A DNA stretch of 64,000 nt. Origin: Camarhynchus parvulus (Eukaryota > Chordata > Aves > Passeriformes > Thraupidae). The notes beneath the pieces were generated by a model. It was not told the DNA's origin and did no database searches. It worked only from the letters and a program-made list of their open reading frames with translations. The stretch covers positions 5,861,024-5,925,023 of the forward strand of contig NC_044576.1 in assembly GCF_901933205.1 (NCBI RefSeq), read 5' to 3'. Both the position numbers and the translations under genes were made by a program. This document shows positions 13,101 through 27,184 of the stretch, in pieces; position 1 is the stretch's first letter, and each line of letters starts with the position of its first letter.

Positions 13101-16100
13101 ATGGCTGATAATACTTCTGCTTGCAAAGAGAGCAGTTTGCTTCAGTAAAGAAAGTTGTCACAGTGTAGTAGAAGATAAAGTAATAAATATTTTCAGTTAA
13201 TTTTTTTTTTCTCCTGGCAATCCTAATTTGAGCACTTGGTTCCTTGAATTTTGTTGGTCAGGCAAAGTTCCTTAGCTGTTCAAGTCTCTACTCTCTCTGG
13301 TTTAGCAGTCATGTTGGAGATTTTTATCTTAAGCTTAAAGAAGTTGGTCGAAACCATCTTTCTTTTCAAATGGACCCATTTAAATCAAAATGGATATGTT
13401 TTTCAAAATTTTCTAGTTGTAGATGGGGTTAGGCATGTCTAATGTAAATTTAGATTACTAATGAGTCTGCCTTTGCCTCACATTGTTCTTGTAGTCAAGC
13501 CCTTAGTTTCCTATCTCAGAAATGTTTATGTCCTTCATAGCTGAAAGGTCAAGTTTTGCTTGGTGTCTGTTAGTTCAGAGCCCAGTTACTCTTTCCCCTG
13601 TGAGTGGAACATGTAAGCTGTTCTCCACATATAATAAATACCTCTGAAGTCTGTGGGCACAAAATCAGGTAAAGAGCTCTTGAAAATGCATCTGGTCTCA
13701 AATGAGGAACTTTATTTTTTTTCTGTAACCACAAGTTATGGAATCAGTTTGATGATAGGAGTTATGTTTACAGTGTCCTTAGTGCTTGCTTTGAAATATG
13801 TCAGTAAATATAAAACTCAAACTACGCATTGTATTAATCACACGTGAATCTAGTTTGACTGTTTGCAAATGGCAGTACCTTCAGCGCTAGCTGAGGATAG
13901 GAATGCTGATCTTGAGAGAGCTCTTTGTTCACAAAAAATCACAGAACTGGGTATTTATGCCCTCTGCCCAGCCATGGCCTACAGAAAGATGAAACAGTGA
14001 GATACTGGGGGCTCAGTGCTTGAACCACATCCCCTGTAAACTAATGTGCTGGAGTTGATGGAGTTTTACTCTTTGCAGGTTTTGCATGGTTCTGACAGGT
14101 GACAAAATCATTACAGGTTGTGATCTATGTCATCTGCTGCAGGCATTCACTTCATATGCCTTTCAGAGCACTTCGAGTTGGAGCCACATGAGGCCAGCCT
14201 GGGTTTCACCTGGGCTCTCTGGGTGTCTGTGTGCTTTTGAAGTCCTTGGGTTAGAGAGAAACCTGGACCATGAAAGGTCTCTATATAAAGGACTCAGAGC
14301 TGGTCCTTTTAAGGAGGAAGAAGGACTGCTCACCTCCTTCCCCCAGTGCTGCCTGTGACCCATTGTCCTAGTTGAGTCTCAAGGAAGAAGAGATGTGACT
14401 TTGCCTATTCAAGGGACCTTGTCTTTCTTTAGGGGTACTGGGGAGAACATGCACACACCACTTCCATCCTAGATTTGAGCCCAGACAGGCAAATTCTCTG
14501 CTTATGCAGCTGGAGAAAGATGCCCTCAGAGTACAATTTAAGGCATTTAAGTCAGATGCTTAAAATGAGACAGTCTGTATGCATCCTCTGTCTGTGTTTT
14601 GTATACTAATCTGAAAACCTGGATGGTAGGAATCTAATGCTTTCTGAGCCTGTGGGCAAGACTGCCTAGGTATGTGCCTATCCACTGCACGGATACTCAC
14701 ACAAAAATACTCTGTGTTGTCTTTCATCAGCTCTGTCAGGGAACAACAGGACTGAGAACTTGTGAAGTTTGCTGTCCCTGCATCTCTGTCTTTCCCAGGT
14801 ATGCAGTCATCAGAACTGCTGCCCAAACAGGACTGTTTTGATTACCATCTTACAAGATGCAGAAAAGCAAAATTTTGCCTCTAATTAGTTACACAGTGTT
14901 TTCCTTAGCAGTTAAGAGTTTTTGATCAGCTTAGAGAGTTTGGTATGACTTAGTGCTGACTTTGGTTTGAGTATCTAATTCTGTATAAAAGAAACAGAAG
15001 TGTTTTGTGCTTTTGGTGCGTTTTTAAGAGTTGCTTTTTTGCACCACTTAAGATAAAACTGCAAAATGACCTTTTAAACTTGAACAAAGCAGGGTAAGAT
15101 ATGGAGTGGGGCATTCTGAGTAGAAGTTGGACTGAAATTCTTTAATCAAAGTCCAGAGTGTATCACAGACTTAAATAGCACTCTTTGGAAAGCAAGTCAC
15201 GAGCTAGACTTTCACATAATTTTAATTACTTGCATAGGAAAGTACATACCTATACTTGTGGTTATTTTCTCTGGTAGCATCTCAACTTTCACAGTCTGTG
15301 TACCTGTGTAATAAACATGAATAGATGCTGGCAAAGGGACATCACAGCACAAATACCCTTTTCCTTTTTATGAGGTTTAGAGAGACTCATTCTTGTCCAA
15401 ACCATTCAAAGCTGAGTTCAGGCAGTCAACAACTTAAAAGAAATGTAGCTGTCAGAATGGGTTTCAAACTGTTGTCTTCCCCTGTACAACACACGAGACT
15501 TAACTGTTCTGTCATCCAGGTGCAATTGTGGCTGTGGTTCCCTGGTAGAAACCAAGCACAATGCATTACTTTTAACATCTTGTTCTGAGTATCCTGGGTA
15601 TGTTTAGAACATGTTGGTGCCAGCTGGCAGATTGCTGCTGAGGCTGAATACATGAGGCTTCTGCTCTTGCAGTGTCATTGCAGCTCCACAATTCCTTCAT
15701 CCATTTTTCTGATTTCTGTAATTCAAGAGACTTGCTTTGCATGCACCTTCACCTGAGTTTGCCAGGAGTGCTTTTCTTTATCAAACCTCACCTTTGCTGC
15801 AATTTTTTATTGCAGGATTTAAAAAAAAATCACATTAAATCAAAATCATGCAACTAGTTTCTTTTTTTTCCCCCTCACTAATTGCTTTTATGTTAGTCTC
15901 ACTAATCCATAAGTGCCAGTAGTCTCCGAGATACTGGATCTCATTTAATTTCCAAAGAAGCAGAAGAGAGCTAAAACAAGAAAATGTCACAGCATAAACA
16001 GACAACAGAAGGGAAGAAAAAACTAGATAAAACAGTTTCTTATCCTCCTACTTTACATTCATTCACTCAGCCATATCACATGTAACATCAGAGCGTTCTC

Positions 16101-19100
16101 ATCTTTTGAAACTTACTTATCACTCAAGAAGAGTGACAAGTTGATCTCCCTTCATGTACATAATTGTGCAAACGTCACAGAGCCTGAGGAGAGAGGACTC
16201 TCCTCCTGCCCAGTGACCTTTAGAGCTTTAAAGGGTAGTAGAGGTAGTCAACATTATTTCAACATTTTTCCCCAGAATTGAGAGTATAAATCAAAGATGG
16301 TTTGTTTGTTTTTGTTTTCAGTTTGTTTTTGTTTTGAGGATGATTTTTAGAACAGTATTAAAAAAATACAGAATAAAAGCCTTGAAACTATGGAAATATT
16401 ACTCTGGATTTTTTTTAAGTTAAATTTTTAGTCCAAGTGACTTTTCATTTAGGAATTTAAATTGATTTTTAAAAAAATCAAAGTGAAATGTTTAAAAAAT
16501 CTTGAAGGATTTTGGTTGACTTAATCAGTGTTGTATCTGGATCTCCATTTGTGGAAAGTTTCATCTTTTTATTCTGATTCCATTATTTTCTAAAAATAGA
16601 GGGCTTATTGAAGAAACTTGAGTATTATAATTTGAGCCATTGAGAGGAAGAGTTAATATTCTGACTTGAAATTATATTACCCCATTTTTACTTGAACAGG
16701 TAGCAAAAACATTTTAAGATTTTGCACAAGTTCTATCTAGTTCATAGGTGTACTTGGTTAAAAAGATGTTATGTATATAGGGAATTTTACTGAGAAAATA
16801 ATCAGAAGATAATTTCCTTGTTTAGTCACAAACCCCTTTCAGCCAGTGCTACCTCAAAATTTTTATGTTCTTGAGACGTTCTTCCATTATCTTCCCAGGT
16901 TAGCAGATTTGGATTTGCTCTTAAGAAGTGGGATAAGTTTTATTGTTTCCTATTGGCTAAGTTAAACAGGAATCTATTTTAGCCATCCCAATCATAGTTA
17001 GCCTAACCCCAAAGTTATGTGATAGCCTAGGTTAAATAAAATGTAGCTAAGGATCACTATTGTGAAGTATCATATTTATTTAACTTTGACAAATGTACTA
17101 GAACTTCTGATTTCAATCCTTGACTTTTATAAATCAATATTAGTAGCAATATTTTTACAGTTAAAAACCTGTGCTGTTTGAAACAAAAATATTCTATTCA
17201 AAACCAAATGTGATGTAAAAATGTAAGATAGCCATTTTGGAAATTAAGTATTGCAAATTTCATTATTTAATTTGTTTTCATTCAAAAAATAAGTCAAGAT
17301 TTTGGCATTTTGCTTTCATTTGAGACAGAAACTGTTTTAAAATCTTATATTCTCACAAAATGGAGAAAACAATTTATTCTAGGTAGAAATTATAAAGGTA
17401 GTGAGGGTAGCTCTATGATTTATCCTTCCAAGAGGCATTGACTTAGTGGATGAGTCTAAGAGTGAAAACTTAAGAAATATTAGAGACAACAAACATAAAG
17501 ACAGTTCTTTATCTGGACATTCATCTCTGAACAACTGTGTAGTGGAGAAGCTATTTGGCTTGCACCTGCTTGAGGCTTACCACTTAGCCACTGTTGCTCT
17601 TCATGTTTTCTAAGCTATTTTTCCAAATAATGCTTGCATAGAAAAGTATATATAAAATATATATATATCTGTTGCCTGAAATGATCATATGAGCCTGAGA
17701 GAAGTGGCAAAATCAGCCCCTGCTCAAAATTTCTGAAGTGAAACTGAGCATAGTTGCTGATAAATCCGAAGGTTAATACCAGAGTTTGAGAAGAAGTGTA
17801 ACTCATAGTATAATTTTGAAGGTAGTGGTTTGAGTGGATCTATAGATTGAGGAGTTTTTGCCTGCTGTGGATATACATTCATTGTAGCAGAAAATTATTT
17901 TGTAGTCAAATTGTTAACACAATACAAAACTGCTTGAAGAATCATAACTCTGAGGAGACTTGCTGAGCACATACATGAGGGCAGATACTTCTGTTCACAA
18001 GCCTTTGTTCTCATGGAGAGAAGCCAGCTGTAGTGTAGTGCTAATGATTAGCTCACTTTTCTCATATCAATATAAATAATACCCATGAGAAGTACTCTGC
18101 CTTTTCATTTCTTTTGATGATTTGCCTACATGGTGGGTAGCAATGCCAACCCTCTTTCCTCCAAGCCCCAAATGGATGGTCCCCACACAGCTCTGTTATA
18201 GAAGAGTCTGTCATGGACAGGATTAGACCATCTCAGGAAAGCAGAGACTTTTGTTTATCTTCACCAGCAAGAAGATGTTTGAAAACCCCTCAGCCCACAG
18301 GCTGTCACGCTGGCAGTCAACCTCATGCTCATCTTGCTACTCTGACTGGAGGGTTGGGCTTCTGGTCATTCTACAGTAGCTGTAAAACAGCAGATGAACA
18401 TGGGATAGGCATCTTTATTGCTAGAGGAAAAAAGACTGCTCCTCTAAATATATAGCTGAATATTTACCTAATACCTGGGAGCTATTCGAGGCATTAAGCC
18501 CCTCACAGGAACATTGCAAATCCAGCCAGCTAGTTAATATTGCTAATATTTTTGAGCAGGTCTGCTGAAAATGGTGATTATTTGTACAGTAAATGAATAA
18601 CTGAGAGGCTTGCTGGTTTAAGTTTAGAGCATATTTTATGGTGTAATGGTTTCTGACAAGCAGTGTGAAAAAACGCTAAATTGAAAAAGGCAATAATATA
18701 TGGAAGCTCACAAATGTGAGTGTCAGTGGCAGCAATTTGTTCTTTCTTGTTTGCTACCCAGCCACCTCTCATTATGTTATTCTTCATGTCCTAAAGTCGA
18801 CCAATTCCAGGAACAAATCAATACCAGGGAAATCCTTTTGTCTTCTTCTAAGGCATAGCATGTAAAGAAAGCTCAGTCAATATGTCTTTTAATAACATCT
18901 AATGGAAATGCCTGGATTTCCCTTCATGTTCTATAATTAATTGAGCTCCTTGCCACCCACAATGTATAGTTGTTCCCCTCTATATTCTCTTTTGGCCTAA
19001 TTGTCATTTGTTTTTCTGTTTGATTTGTCTTCAGCTTTTTTTCTTTCTTTCTTTTTTTTTTAATGGTGTTGGATGTGCTTTGTGCTTAGTTTTATCTTCC

Positions 19101-19129
19101 TGTGCTTTTGCTTCTAAATGTCAGCATAA
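10111..19129. other. Intergenic: no gene recognised
   Basis: Mostly AT-rich, especially 16,250-17,400, where runs of T and A dominate. Open frames are 120 codons or fewer (the longest on the minus strand, 11199-11561) and unrecognisable. A small AT microsatellite lies near 17,647-17,668 and a GTTTGTTTTTGTTTT duplication near 16,303-16,336. Confidence 0.7.
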
Positions 19130-19370
19130 TTTTTCTGCCTTATAATATCGGAGAAGTTATAACCATCAATCAGTCCAATAGAAGAGCAGAAAAGATTAGA
19201 TACCATTTATCTGTATTGGTTGCCCATTGTAATGACCCAGTGGACAACATGAACAGATAATCTGTTGCTTTGATGGAAACTAATTATTCTTAAGAGTGAC
19301 AGCGTCGAAATAGCTTTTGTGACATTGTTTTTAAAAATGATGACTACCTAGTCATTGCTAGTGTAAGACT
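19130..19370. promoter_or_regulatory. Enhancer-like block with PBX/HOX and MEIS motifs
   Basis: CCATCAATCA (19163-19172) is the reverse complement of the PBX/HOX bipartite site TGATTGATGG. A MEIS-type TGACAG lies at 19297-19302, and AGATAATCT and TTTGATGG (TCF-like) sequences lie between. The block is complex, non-repetitive sequence without open frames. Known biology: a Krox20 hindbrain enhancer is directly activated by Hox/Pbx and Meis factors. Whether this block is that element cannot be told from sequence alone. Confidence 0.35.
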
Positions 19371-22300
19371 GCAATTTCTGTGCTGTTTTCCCTATATAAG
19401 CAGCAGGAAACTTAGATGGTTTTTTCTTTTTTTTTTAAGGAAAGGACCCTATTTGCAGACAAAAATATCTGACATCCCATGTAAAATGCCTATTAAATTT
19501 AATACAGAAAACACTGCTCTAGCTGCTGAAAAGTAAAAATGCACTGCCATCTTATTTCTGTTGCATGTAGTTGATCTTGTTGTTCTGTGAATATGAAGCC
19601 TTTTTTATTTTGACAGCTAATGGTTCTGCTAGTGTACTGTGCTGGCATTTCACCTCTTGAAAAGAAAGTTTCCTGAAGCTAAAAATATATATCTAATTGA
19701 ATGATGGAATTAAAAGCAAGTGATACAGTAAAAATAGCTCTTTCCATCCTTTCCAGGCACATGTAAATCACACAACTTCTACCCAGTGTCAGTTAAAGGA
19801 CTGGGGGGCAAAAAGGCAAAAAAGCAAAAACTTTCAAGAACTTCCTTAAAACTTGCCTGTATGAGGAGCTGGTAAATGGCAGGATTCTTCAGTGTGTCCT
19901 GAAATTCAGTATATGCAAGCCATTGTTGTCTAGGGAAGCATGAGGAAAGAGTTTGGGGAGTGCGGTCTCCTCACTGGGACAGTCTGTGACCTCAGATCCC
20001 TCTGCAGTTCCAGGGCTGTCTGTGCCACGTCCTGGCTGGGCTGTGCTTGCATGGCAGGGGCCACGCGCCTTGGCCAGACAGGAGCTGCTTCAGCCTCCTA
20101 CAGCTGCTGCTAAGCTTGTGAAACTGCTGGTCCTTGGGGCAAAGTGAGCAGGGGAGGTGCTGTTTGCTGGGTTTGCACTTTGGGTGTAAGCTGGGCAGCC
20201 ACAGGGCTGCTGCTGTGCCCACTCCCAGAGGTGTACAATGGGAAGCTGGAGATGAAGTGTTTTCATCTCTGCTGTCTGGAAAATTATTGACATGACTGAG
20301 AGGAAGTAGAGCAATATCCCTGTCATCCTAAAGAAATGGAGAAGGATACTAAGTCAAGAAAGTTCAACTGACTCCTCCTGGGTAGATGAGTGCTTTTTCA
20401 GTACTGTCATTTTATTTCTCTGCTCTGTGGGATGTCTGGACACACTACCTGGCCTGGTCAAAATGTCACCTTGGCCACTTGGTCAGCTCTGATGTGACTT
20501 AATCTCACTTGGGCTGTTGTAAATCAAGATGTCAGTTCCACTATACTGCAAACCCATGCAACTGGGATCATGGAGCTTGGACCTCTGCCCAGCATTACGT
20601 GCAGATCACCACAAAAGGTCTGTGCTCTTCTGTGGTCTTGGGTAGTCCAACCACCACTTGAAATGGCTGAAGAAATTGGAAGGCTTTGAGGCAATATCAA
20701 GCCTTGATTGCTGTGCCCTCCTCTGCACTGTTTTCTTGGAGGGATGGGAAAAGGAAGCTCAGAGGTCAGAAGAACTGGCTGATTAATTTGAACAATTAAA
20801 ACTGATGCATACTGTGAATAACAGTACTAGACTAGATTTGTTTTCATGGGCACTAATGAAAATTTCTTACTTATATGATTGTTTAGAGTTGGAAGCAAGT
20901 AGTAAGTATAAAGGTCTAGACTACTAATGAACTAATAACCTAAAATAACTTAAATGCATAAAATATTCCATAGCAGAGCACCTATGAATCCTTCTGAAGC
21001 ATCTGAAAATTAAATTGTGATGATATTTCAGGATTAAATGAGTCAGTGGTAAAGAAAATTTCAAGTGGTTCTGCAGTGAACACAGCACTTTTAAAATACC
21101 TATTTTAAGCAGTAAACTTAGTTCAGTGTGGCTTCTGCAGACACTTCTTTGCTGTTTAGTCCAGTCCACCTTCTCTTCTACAAGTGTCTCTTCTTCCCTC
21201 TGCAGAAGCAATATAAACCTATGGACTTAAGAATTTTGCTTATTGCTATAAACTGGTTATGCATGAATTCTCAGCAAGGTTTGCTTTTATCCTGTGTATG
21301 TATTTTATTAGAAATACACTCAGTAGAGACATCTCTACACACATCTTTAACTGTGCTTTTGTGTGTGAGTATGCATTTTTAAAAATTCTCATAGAAATTC
21401 CACTGTCTCTTCCTATGCTTTTCTTATTCTTAAGTTGCTCTGGAGGTAGAGCCTGTGTAATCAGCCCTTTTTAAAATACACAAAGCAATCTGTCATCTTC
21501 TACGTGGCATTTCAGATCTTTCCAAAGTGTCTATCTTAGCATCACTGAAAGGAAAAAACCCTGATGTTAAGAACTGCCAAGTTAATGGTTAATCAGTGGT
21601 GTCTGGTCCCCATCCATGGGACATCTTGTAGAACAATCAAGCCTTGCTCTGTCATAGTCCCAAGCAGTGATTGCTTCTGCATCCTATGAGACATGAGGCA
21701 CTAGGGATGAAGATGGAACACCTCAGTAGCTAATTAAACAAGGCAACTACAACTGAAGTACATGCCTGAATAAATAGGCTGGAGTACAGAATCTGTCAAG
21801 CTGATCTGTCTTTAAGTGCTTTGCACCCTTCACTGTACCTGGTTGAACATTAACATCCCAGATTTGCTGATTTTCACCAATATCCTGCCACATGCAGAGA
21901 ACTGGCTGAAAGGAAGCTGGTATTTTTTGTAAAGTAGCTCCTTGAAGCATTATCTGAAAAAAGACATCAATCTTCACTGTTGTAAAGAAAGAGCACAAGA
22001 TGTTTTAAACATTTTGAAGGCAAAATGCACTGTCTGTACTTTCCTATTTCTCTTCTACTACTTCCTTGCTCACTGGGGATGTATGTTTTTATAAGAATTC
22101 AGAAAAGGAGTATCATAAAGAAAATGAAGGAACAATGATGAAGCAAGTGCTCTACTCTTCCCTGCCTGTTCACAGATTTTCTAACCTTGTCTATGGCTGA
22201 GCCTTCTAAAATTATCTTATCTGTGCATTTCAAGGGTCACCAGGACTTCTTTCCAAAGTTGATGAAAAGAGTAATGCAAAATAAAACCAGGAATAAATAC

Positions 22301-24607
22301 AGGAGGAAAGCTTTTCCTCAAAGCATTTTATCCTCTTCTCCTGATCCTGCCTGGATCAAAAAACCCCACATATGCAAAATCTGAAGGAAATAACCAAAAT
22401 ATTTGTTGGAAATATACATTAAAAAAGGATGGGGAGAGTTGATACAGTTGAAACAATACAGATGTAGAAGCAGGAATGTGAGGAAAAACAGCACCAAGAA
22501 TCTACTGCTACTGAGGTTGTGAATAACAATCTTCTCTGAGTGAGGACAGCAGAGATCACAGAGTGGCATTCCAAAAATCTGTGGAAAAGTCTGTGCTGTA
22601 ACAGAAAGATGTCAGTGTAGAGAAAAAATATTTAGCAAATTTGGCAATAGTTACTGAAATAGAGCTACAAATGAAATTTTCCTTTCTCTAGAAAAGGTTG
22701 CACCTTTAGAATAAATTATCTCCTTAAATGTATGCGTTGACCCTGGACAAAGAACTGTGCAAAGCAACTGGGGTATACAATACTGGGGCTCAAGACTCTT
22801 AGATGATTTTGATAGGAAGCTCAATTCTTGTTCAGAGTTAGGAGTCCTCAGAGTAACTGGAGATTTTGGAAGGCTTGGGATGAGCACCTAATTGACATGG
22901 GCAGACTTTGTTGAGAATTAGCATTGACTGTGCCAGTGAAAGTGTAGGAATGGTTTTGAGTGGAAGATTTTGAGCACCTACTGTGAGTGATGTGAATTTT
23001 AAGGGACAAAACCAGTTAGGATAAACTTGTGCAGGTTACTGGGGAAAGTGTACAGGTAGTTGTCACAAGGAACTATCGGATGTGGTGGAGGAATGGACCA
23101 AATATGGCAGGACAGAAGTATAGAAATTGTAACTGTGCAGACTTTTGTACCAGTGTTCTTAAGAAATACCATCAGTCTGGGCAGATAAAAGGTCTGAAAG
23201 TTTGTGAGTGAGACTGTGAACCGAACTCTGTCTTCAAAAGGGTTTAGGCCACAGAAGGATCTGTGTTGTCTGAGCTGAAATCAGGATGTCATGTATAGAG
23301 TACACAGCTAGTCCTTGAGCAGGGGCTGGGCTCCAAGCCTTGCTCTAAGTATTGCACTATAGCTCAGATGTGCACTTTTCTCTGCCCCTTTTGTAAAGCA
23401 GCTTTAGTAGGAAAGCTGGGAATTGCCTTTTCTGCTGAGGAGATGGGGTGATTAGAGGCTTCTCAGGTGCAGCTGAATGCATTTCAACCATTTGGCAATT
23501 GCAGTCATAGACATGCTCATTATTACATCAAAATCACCAAATGCACCTCAGGTGCTGAGGAGGGGTGTACAGAAGGAATAGTCTCTGCATTGTTTGCTGC
23601 TGAAAGACACTCTGAGCAAATCATTCTCTGGGCACTTTGACAAGATCTCAGTTCTATAAAGATGGAAGTTCCTGGATGATTCTGCCCCCAAGAAATTACT
23701 TTGGATTTGTTTAAATGTCTTAGTCCTCAAATGTCTATTTCTATTTATTTTTTTCAAAGTGAAGATATTTCTAAAGCTACATTTGAGACCTTTTATAGAA
23801 AATGGTAGGAAAATGGAAAGCTAAATTTCACTAAACCATGGGCTAAGGAAGTATACTATAAAATTACTGACACAGGCTGAAGTCTGGAAGTGCAGATGTA
23901 TCCTTGCAATAACTTTCATTTTAATTGTCTGTTTCTGTTAAATCAGAGAGAAAATGCAAATTGCCGTGAAATCAGAGTTAATTTATATTCTGTGTAGCTG
24001 AACTGTTTTATGAATGTTTTCCCCTACAAAAAAATGTCTTTTGAGATATAGAAAATATTCACAGCCGTTTTCAGATACATGGAGTTATTCCTGCTTTCAG
24101 TACAGTAATTCAAAATGGAAAATGTTCTAAATGAATCTGAAGCTAAAATAAAAGCATCTGGGATTTGATTTACCCCAGTAGTTCCCCTTCTCCTCTCTTT
24201 TCACTGTTGGGAAGAGGGGAGGGGAGAGGAGATCCCAAAAGCAGAAAACCAAACCATCAAAACTTTTTTAAAATTTAATTTGTTTCAAATCTTCTTTTGT
24301 ACCTGTGCTAGATTCCTAAAATTAAAAATACTCACAAAGGAAGTGGAAAAGGTTTTACTCCTACTGATATTTGAACTTTGTTTCTTCCAAAACAAACCTG
24401 GCAGAAGGCTGAGCGAGACCATCTCTGTTCAGGAAAAACACTCTTCAAATCAGTTGACGTATCAGCTGTGGTTTCAAAGGCAGTAAGGTGCTTAATGCCC
24501 TTCTATCTCCTGGCAGGTGTGAAGATTTACCTAATCATTCTGCATTACTGTAAATAACTGGCCAAACCATGATTAATAGAGAATTTGTCCCTAAGGCTTA
24601 ATCTTAA

Positions 24608-24628
24608 AGCACTTGCAATGCAAGTGCT
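24608..24628. repeat. Short palindrome of two E-box/NK-type sites
   Basis: AGCACTTGCA and TGCAAGTGCT are exact reverse complements separated by one A. Each arm contains CACTTG/CAAGTG, which is both a CANNTG E-box and an NK-2 homeodomain core. The 21-bp symmetry is unlikely to be random, but function is unproven. Confidence 0.6.
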
Positions 24629-27151
24629 ATAAGAAAAAGTGATGTCCCAGTTGTACAGTGGAGCTCAGTTTTGGTCTGAATACTGAATGTGCAGAGTTTG
24701 GCTAATAGCAGTCAAAGTTTTCTCGTTATGTGGATGCTCACTGAAACACCTAAAGTAACCTTGGACTGATAAAATTAGAAGTGGAATCAGCAGAATGCTG
24801 CAAGACAATATTTCATTTCCTGAAAATGTTTTTCTAGCTAATAAACATCTGCCAGAAAGGACTCCATGGGGGAAAGAGCATCTAAAAATACGGAAAATTT
24901 AAAGAAGTATTCTTCCACATTGCTAATGACTTGGTCAACTGAGAGTGTGAAACACAGCTCATTTTAGTTTGTTGTTAGGCAAAACATGCTTGATTCCTAA
25001 GTACAGAAAATATGAGCTTTGGATATCACTAGTTAGTCTAATTGACTCATCTGAGTCCTGTTTGAGCTCTATGATTCATCATTTTTCAAATTAGTAGGGA
25101 CATAGGTAGGATAATATGTGGGTATAATCAGTAGAACATTTACAATGCTTTCCGCTGTAATGGATTATCCTGTCATTTACAGTATCTCTTTTTTCTGCTA
25201 TTATCAGGGCTTCATATCCCAATTAAAAGCTTCATTAGTTCATTCTTGAGGAAGCTGCCCCTCTGCATTGCTGCTGACAGCTGAAGGAAGTGTGTCAGCT
25301 TGTTGTGCAGAACATTATTTGCTTGAAGATGGCAGCTCACTTTAGCACAGACGTCCTCCTGCTGCACAGGAGATACTCAAGTGTCAAACGTTTTCAGGCC
25401 ATCCATCTTCTTTGGCCATTCCACCCACCCATGCTTGAGCCACGTCCACCAGTGCTGCTGCCTCTCTCTGCCTTCCCTTTGTCATCATGTCATTGTCAGT
25501 TGTTCAGTTTATTCAGTGATTAATCATCATTTGGAAGGTTCTGCTGGGAGTAAACAGAAAAGGGGGTATTCCTGCAGGTGGTTTCTCTCTGATTAGTTAA
25601 AGCTACAATGGCTGGCTGCTGAGCCTTTGTTTCGGCTTCTTCTGAAGATTGCATGGGGTTTTTCCTTACCAGAATCTAACTGGGCTGGTGACTGTGGGGC
25701 TGCATTGGGTGTCCCACTGGTGAATGCTGAGAAGTAGGCCTATTAGGCTCAGTGAATTTGTGTCACTCCAACAGAGGAATCAGCTCTTTTGCAGAGATTG
25801 CTGGAGGGTTTTTGTAAGGAGTCCCTTGCTATATGTCCAGACTAACCCTGTTACAGGTTTAAAAGCAGATCTTTTCACTATTCATTCAGAAACACCTGCC
25901 TGGCTGCTTTGTGTATAAAGGATAAAATGTTGCCTGGAAGATAAGGGCAATTCAGCTTCTCACGCTTCCTTTGTATTTGCACCAACTATTTGATGAAATC
26001 AAGTAATAATAATTTTCAATAACCTTTGAGAAGTGAGAATGATAATATTCAAAACTGTGGAAAACAAGGGACTTAAAACTTTGCTTATGTCTTCTGCACA
26101 GTGGCCTAAATGCAACTCTTTTTCTGTCTAATAAAGCATAGTTAATTTTGCACCTCTTTGGGTCACATGAAAAATCATATGAATTCCATGTATTCTGTCT
26201 ACTTCTGTATTCCTTGACAATCATACTGAACTTACTGAAACTTATGCTCAGTTAGAATGGTTGATGACAGTAACAGCTATGCCATGGTTCCAGATCTGTT
26301 AGCTTGCCTGAGTATTAAATTGCTCTTCATATTTCTCTTACAGATTAATATTTCTTTTTATGCTGCAGCAGCTTTTAATGTCATCAAAAGGAGACAAGAT
26401 GAATAAGATATGTGTGGGAGGATGAAGCAGTGGTCACTCAAAGTATCCTGCTGTTTACTCTGGCTGCAGAGTTTATAGTCCCTCCCACAAGGCAGCTGGC
26501 ACTGGGCTATGATTTTAGTACTTGCATTATTTGTAATTCACAGCCTCCAGTTATGAAATGACAAACTCTGAGCATTCAGGTAAATGCAGCAGCTGTATTC
26601 TGACAGGCAGACTCGTGAATGTGATGGGGTAGCTCTGAGTGACATGCTGAAAAAGGATTCTGGGTTTGCATGTTTACTGTTTGTTTTATTATATGCGTAA
26701 GAAAGGGTGCATGGGTGGGTAGCTGTGGGTGGAAAAGGCTTGAAGGGCTGTGCAGACTTACTGAAACCTGAAGAAGATGCAGTCGGTAGCTTAGGTGGTT
26801 GTATGTTTGACTAAAAGTATTCTCAATTTTTGTGCAAAGAAAAGGCCTTTCTCTTGGTGTGTTTGACCAAATCACGATGTGATTCTGCTCCACCCCTTCT
26901 CCATATGTAGGAAGTGAGAGGCAAGAAATCCAAGGCAAGCAAATAGCAGTGGTGAATGGGATAGCTTTGAGAAGAGTTTTGTCATGCAGACCTGCTATTC
27001 TAGCTCTACTGGGTACAGCCATAGTGAGCATTCCTCTGCCTGGGAATGATTCTCCGGGGGTGTTTCAAAGAGTGAAGAAGCTGCCTGCATGCCCTTTATT
27101 GTCCCAAGGCCTGAGCTGGGAGGACATTTCGGGGGAGGGTGGAGGGATAGG

Positions 27152-27184
27152 ACGGACAGCAGCCGCATGTGTAAGTCTGTCCGT
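27152..27184. repeat. Short inverted repeat in a CpG-containing patch
   Basis: ACGGACAG (27152-27159) and CTGTCCGT (27177-27184) are exact reverse complements with a 17-bp spacer. The surrounding 27,040-27,200 carries about six CpGs in DNA that is otherwise nearly CpG-free. Possible regulatory patch. Confidence 0.4.

Noticed and set aside
13937..13956. AATCACAGAACTGGG segment as a reversed CR1 tail
   Set aside because: Only the first few bases match; the adjoining GGTTGGAAGGGACC-type CR1 block is absent.
26576..27031. 151-codon minus-strand frame
   Set aside because: Translation is Ser/His/Pro/Leu-rich without any known motif; consistent with chance.
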